Shown in pieces: positions 62,116 to 64,000 of a DNA stretch of 64,000 nt (positions within the stretch are counted from its first letter, which is position 1; each line of letters opens with the position of its first letter). The notes below the pieces were generated by a model. The model searched no databases and was not told where the DNA came from. It saw nothing but the letters and a program-made list of their open reading frames with translations. Both the position numbers and the translations under genes were made by a program. Origin of the DNA: Galbula dea (taxonomy: Eukaryota; Chordata; Aves; Piciformes; Galbulidae); contig VWZX01008936.1 in assembly GCA_013399015.1 (NCBI GenBank), forward strand, positions 2,146,286-2,210,285. The letters run 5' to 3'.

Positions 62116-62957
62116 CTAAAAAGACAGAAAATTTGTAATAAGGCCCAAGATGGCTGCTTTAGAAAGATCGAATTGGTGAGGTAGGGAAACTTGGCACTTA
62201 TGGCCACGTGCCTGCAAACTGACCTACATCAGCTCAGCTGACCAGTGGATGGGAAGCTATAGATCAGTGATTTACATGAAATTCTAACTAAAGTTGAACT
62301 GTAAATTGGAGAAAGACAAACCAAATTCTTTTCAAAATCAACTACCTTTTGCGTGTGCATCATATAAGCATTTTGGGTCTTTCCAGAGCAAATCAGCAGC
62401 CAACTATGAAAACTTAGATGGGCTGTTTGTGTGAGACATGTTACTCTTTGTTAGAGTAAGCTGAAACCACAAGACTCACTTCACTCAGACCTCAAAACAT
62501 ATTCAATGCTATACAACTCCTCAAAACCTCTGCAACAACTCCAATCTAATATGGATAGCTTAAACTTGAAAAAAAGTCCCTATTATAGGGTAATAAGACA
62601 TACATTAAAAGCATGCCCTGGGTTCCCCAAACCATCATCCTCTCAAGAAGAAAGCAACATAAATGATGTATTTGCCTTCTAGTTTCTGCAGCAGCAGGTT
62701 GTAACCTGAGCACATTTTCCAGTTTTTACCCACACAAATCAATGTCTGTCTTCTTTCAGCTGCTGTTTCAAGCAGGGCCAGGTAAGCCTGCACCTCCAAC
62801 ACCACAGAAGTGACACTGCCAAGCCAGAAAGAGAGACAATAAACCACTCTTAAAAATACTCTTGCTTCTGCCCACAAAAACTTATATCCAACAGTAACCA
62901 GAGTCAATCCAACTTGCTAACTGCCCTGGTTACCTATGTCATCCCGGCTGGGCTGCA
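62116..62957. other. intron-like sequence with a 90-codon minus frame
   Basis: A minus-strand frame at 62635-62907 (90 codons, containing ALLETAAERRQTLICVGKN) reads fairly fluently but lacks a supported acceptor and donor pair. Nothing else was recognised. Confidence 0.35.
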
Positions 62958-63132
62958 CTACAGACACATGTGCAATGGCAGCAGCAAGGAGATGGTGGTG
63001 CAAGAGCCTGTTCTCAGCATCTCTGAGTCATTCTCGGAGTCTCCAGATGGGAAATAATCCCCCAAGCTCTGCAAGGTAACCTGGCGCATAAACCCATGCT
63101 GCTTGAAAGTAAATTCAATGGATCTCTTAAAT
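62958..63132 (-). CDS. candidate exon with in-frame stop (terminal-type)
   Basis: Minus strand: 'gtttgttctttgactctttc' leads to CCAAACAG, an adequate acceptor. The exon then reads FKRSIEFTFKQHGFMRQVTL, continues with an acidic/serine stretch (PSGDSENDSEMLRTGS) and reaches TAG after LHMCL. The mixture of charged and polar residues is more protein-like than most frames here. A donor-like CATAG followed by gtaacc at 62933 would extend the exon to 62934, placing the stop upstream of the last junction. It may therefore be a terminal coding exon, a poison exon or a pseudo-exon. No family was recognised and no polyadenylation signal directly follows. Confidence 0.3.
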
Positions 63133-64000
63133 CTGTTTGGTTTCAAGGAAAGAGTCAAAGAACAAACCAAAACTGATTAAATTGTTGCTACCTTTCTTTG
63201 AACCACACTCAGACCGACTCTATGAAGGAAGAGCTGCCTTTCTTAAAATATATTTGACTGTGCTATTTTTGTCTTTATCTTAGAAGGCCTGATTTCCCCT
63301 CACAGCCCTGCAATTGGTTACAATAATAGGCTTCTCAGAGACGGACAAGTTAAGCAGAGGTTTTATAACTTCATATGCAGCAAGACATATGGAATTTACT
63401 GCCTTCATTTCTTTTTGTTTTGAGTCCAAACCCCTCACTCCACATCCTACAAATACTCACACATGCAGTAACTCTTCCAAACAGTGCCACGGAAGTCACT
63501 GTGACCTGTGCTGCTCACCTTATGGAAATAACCGAGTGCACGGCAGCCACCCCAGGCAGAATTCATACATGCACTTAAAGATGCTTCTGTCTACATCCTA
63601 CAGGTGCAGGAGAGGCAAGAGGATCCATTGATTTTAGGGACAGAAAAAGTTGTAATTCTGATGATAATTTTTCATTGGAAGCTATGCAGCCTTAAAAAAC
63701 ACACAGAGAGGAAACAAATTGTTTCTGTACCAGCAATTATTTTTTATCTATCAAACGCTCCTTTTTTAAAAAAAACCCCTGATTTGTAAGGAAGCTTAAA
63801 CAAAACTGCGTCATCTCCTAAGTTATTATGATATATCATACGGAGACACAGCCTTCCAGCACCAGAATCTCGTTATCATGTTAGGGATTCCAGGTCCCTT
63901 CTTTACTGTCCCATTACAGTATTGGGAAACAGAGAGAAAAGCTTTCTCAAACACTTGTAAACTAACTTTTTCGTGACATATTCCCCAGTTGATTAGAACA
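63133..64000. other. unique sequence, no gene seen
   Basis: Two overlapping + frames (63314-63631) carry no recognisable domain and lack flanking splice sites. No repeat was recognised. Confidence 0.45.

Noticed and set aside
1..64000. CRISPR arrays, operons, phage or defence systems
   Set aside because: No regularly spaced repeats, Shine-Dalgarno-led gene series or long ORFs; the repeat content identifies vertebrate nuclear DNA.

Overview
The window reads as nuclear DNA from a bird, and probably as the inside of one or more very large introns or gene-poor flanking sequence. The evidence is the repeat content: five clear CR1 (chicken repeat 1) LINE copies, two older CR1/L3-like remnants, and one short solo LTR of avian endogenous-retrovirus type. 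There are no bacterial-style gene arrays. Base composition is AT-rich, CpG is depleted, and I see no CpG-island promoter, tRNA, rRNA or CRISPR array. A single unresolved base (n) lies at 32216.

Layout: 1-3.4 kb holds a CR1 tail, a candidate minus-strand exon (1185-1284) and the largest repeat, a decayed CR1 with remains of its reverse-transcriptase ORF (about 1994-3412). 3.4-16.7 kb is mostly unique sequence with simple repeats. A complete 519-bp solo LTR with a 5-bp target duplication lies at 16738-17256. 17-29 kb holds an AT-rich microsatellite, a possible ancient LINE, an ORF with a hydrophobic start (22275-22727) and a minus-strand CR1 (22782-23235). 29-45 kb contains a second ancient LINE, many poly(A) runs, a minus-strand CR1 (36886-37245) and the densest set of exon-like segments. 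45-64 kb contains a 16-bp-arm hairpin, a short CR1 tail (49214-49350) and the longest open frame of the window (54687-55226).

No protein family could be recognised except the CR1 reverse transcriptase. Long poly(A) runs outnumber long poly(T) runs on the + strand by about ten to one. Several minus-strand segments have a polypyrimidine tract plus AG, an open frame and a GT donor (34390-34497, 36255-36375, 44145-44264, 62027-62115, 62958-63132). Both observations would fit a minus-strand host gene. The best single exon-like object, however, is on the + strand: 54792-55190, 399 nt, fully open, with good splice sites. Such sites are common by chance in introns, so all exon calls are given low confidence. 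I did not find a convincing new biological system; the 399-nt candidate exon and the minus-strand exon set are the items most worth testing.
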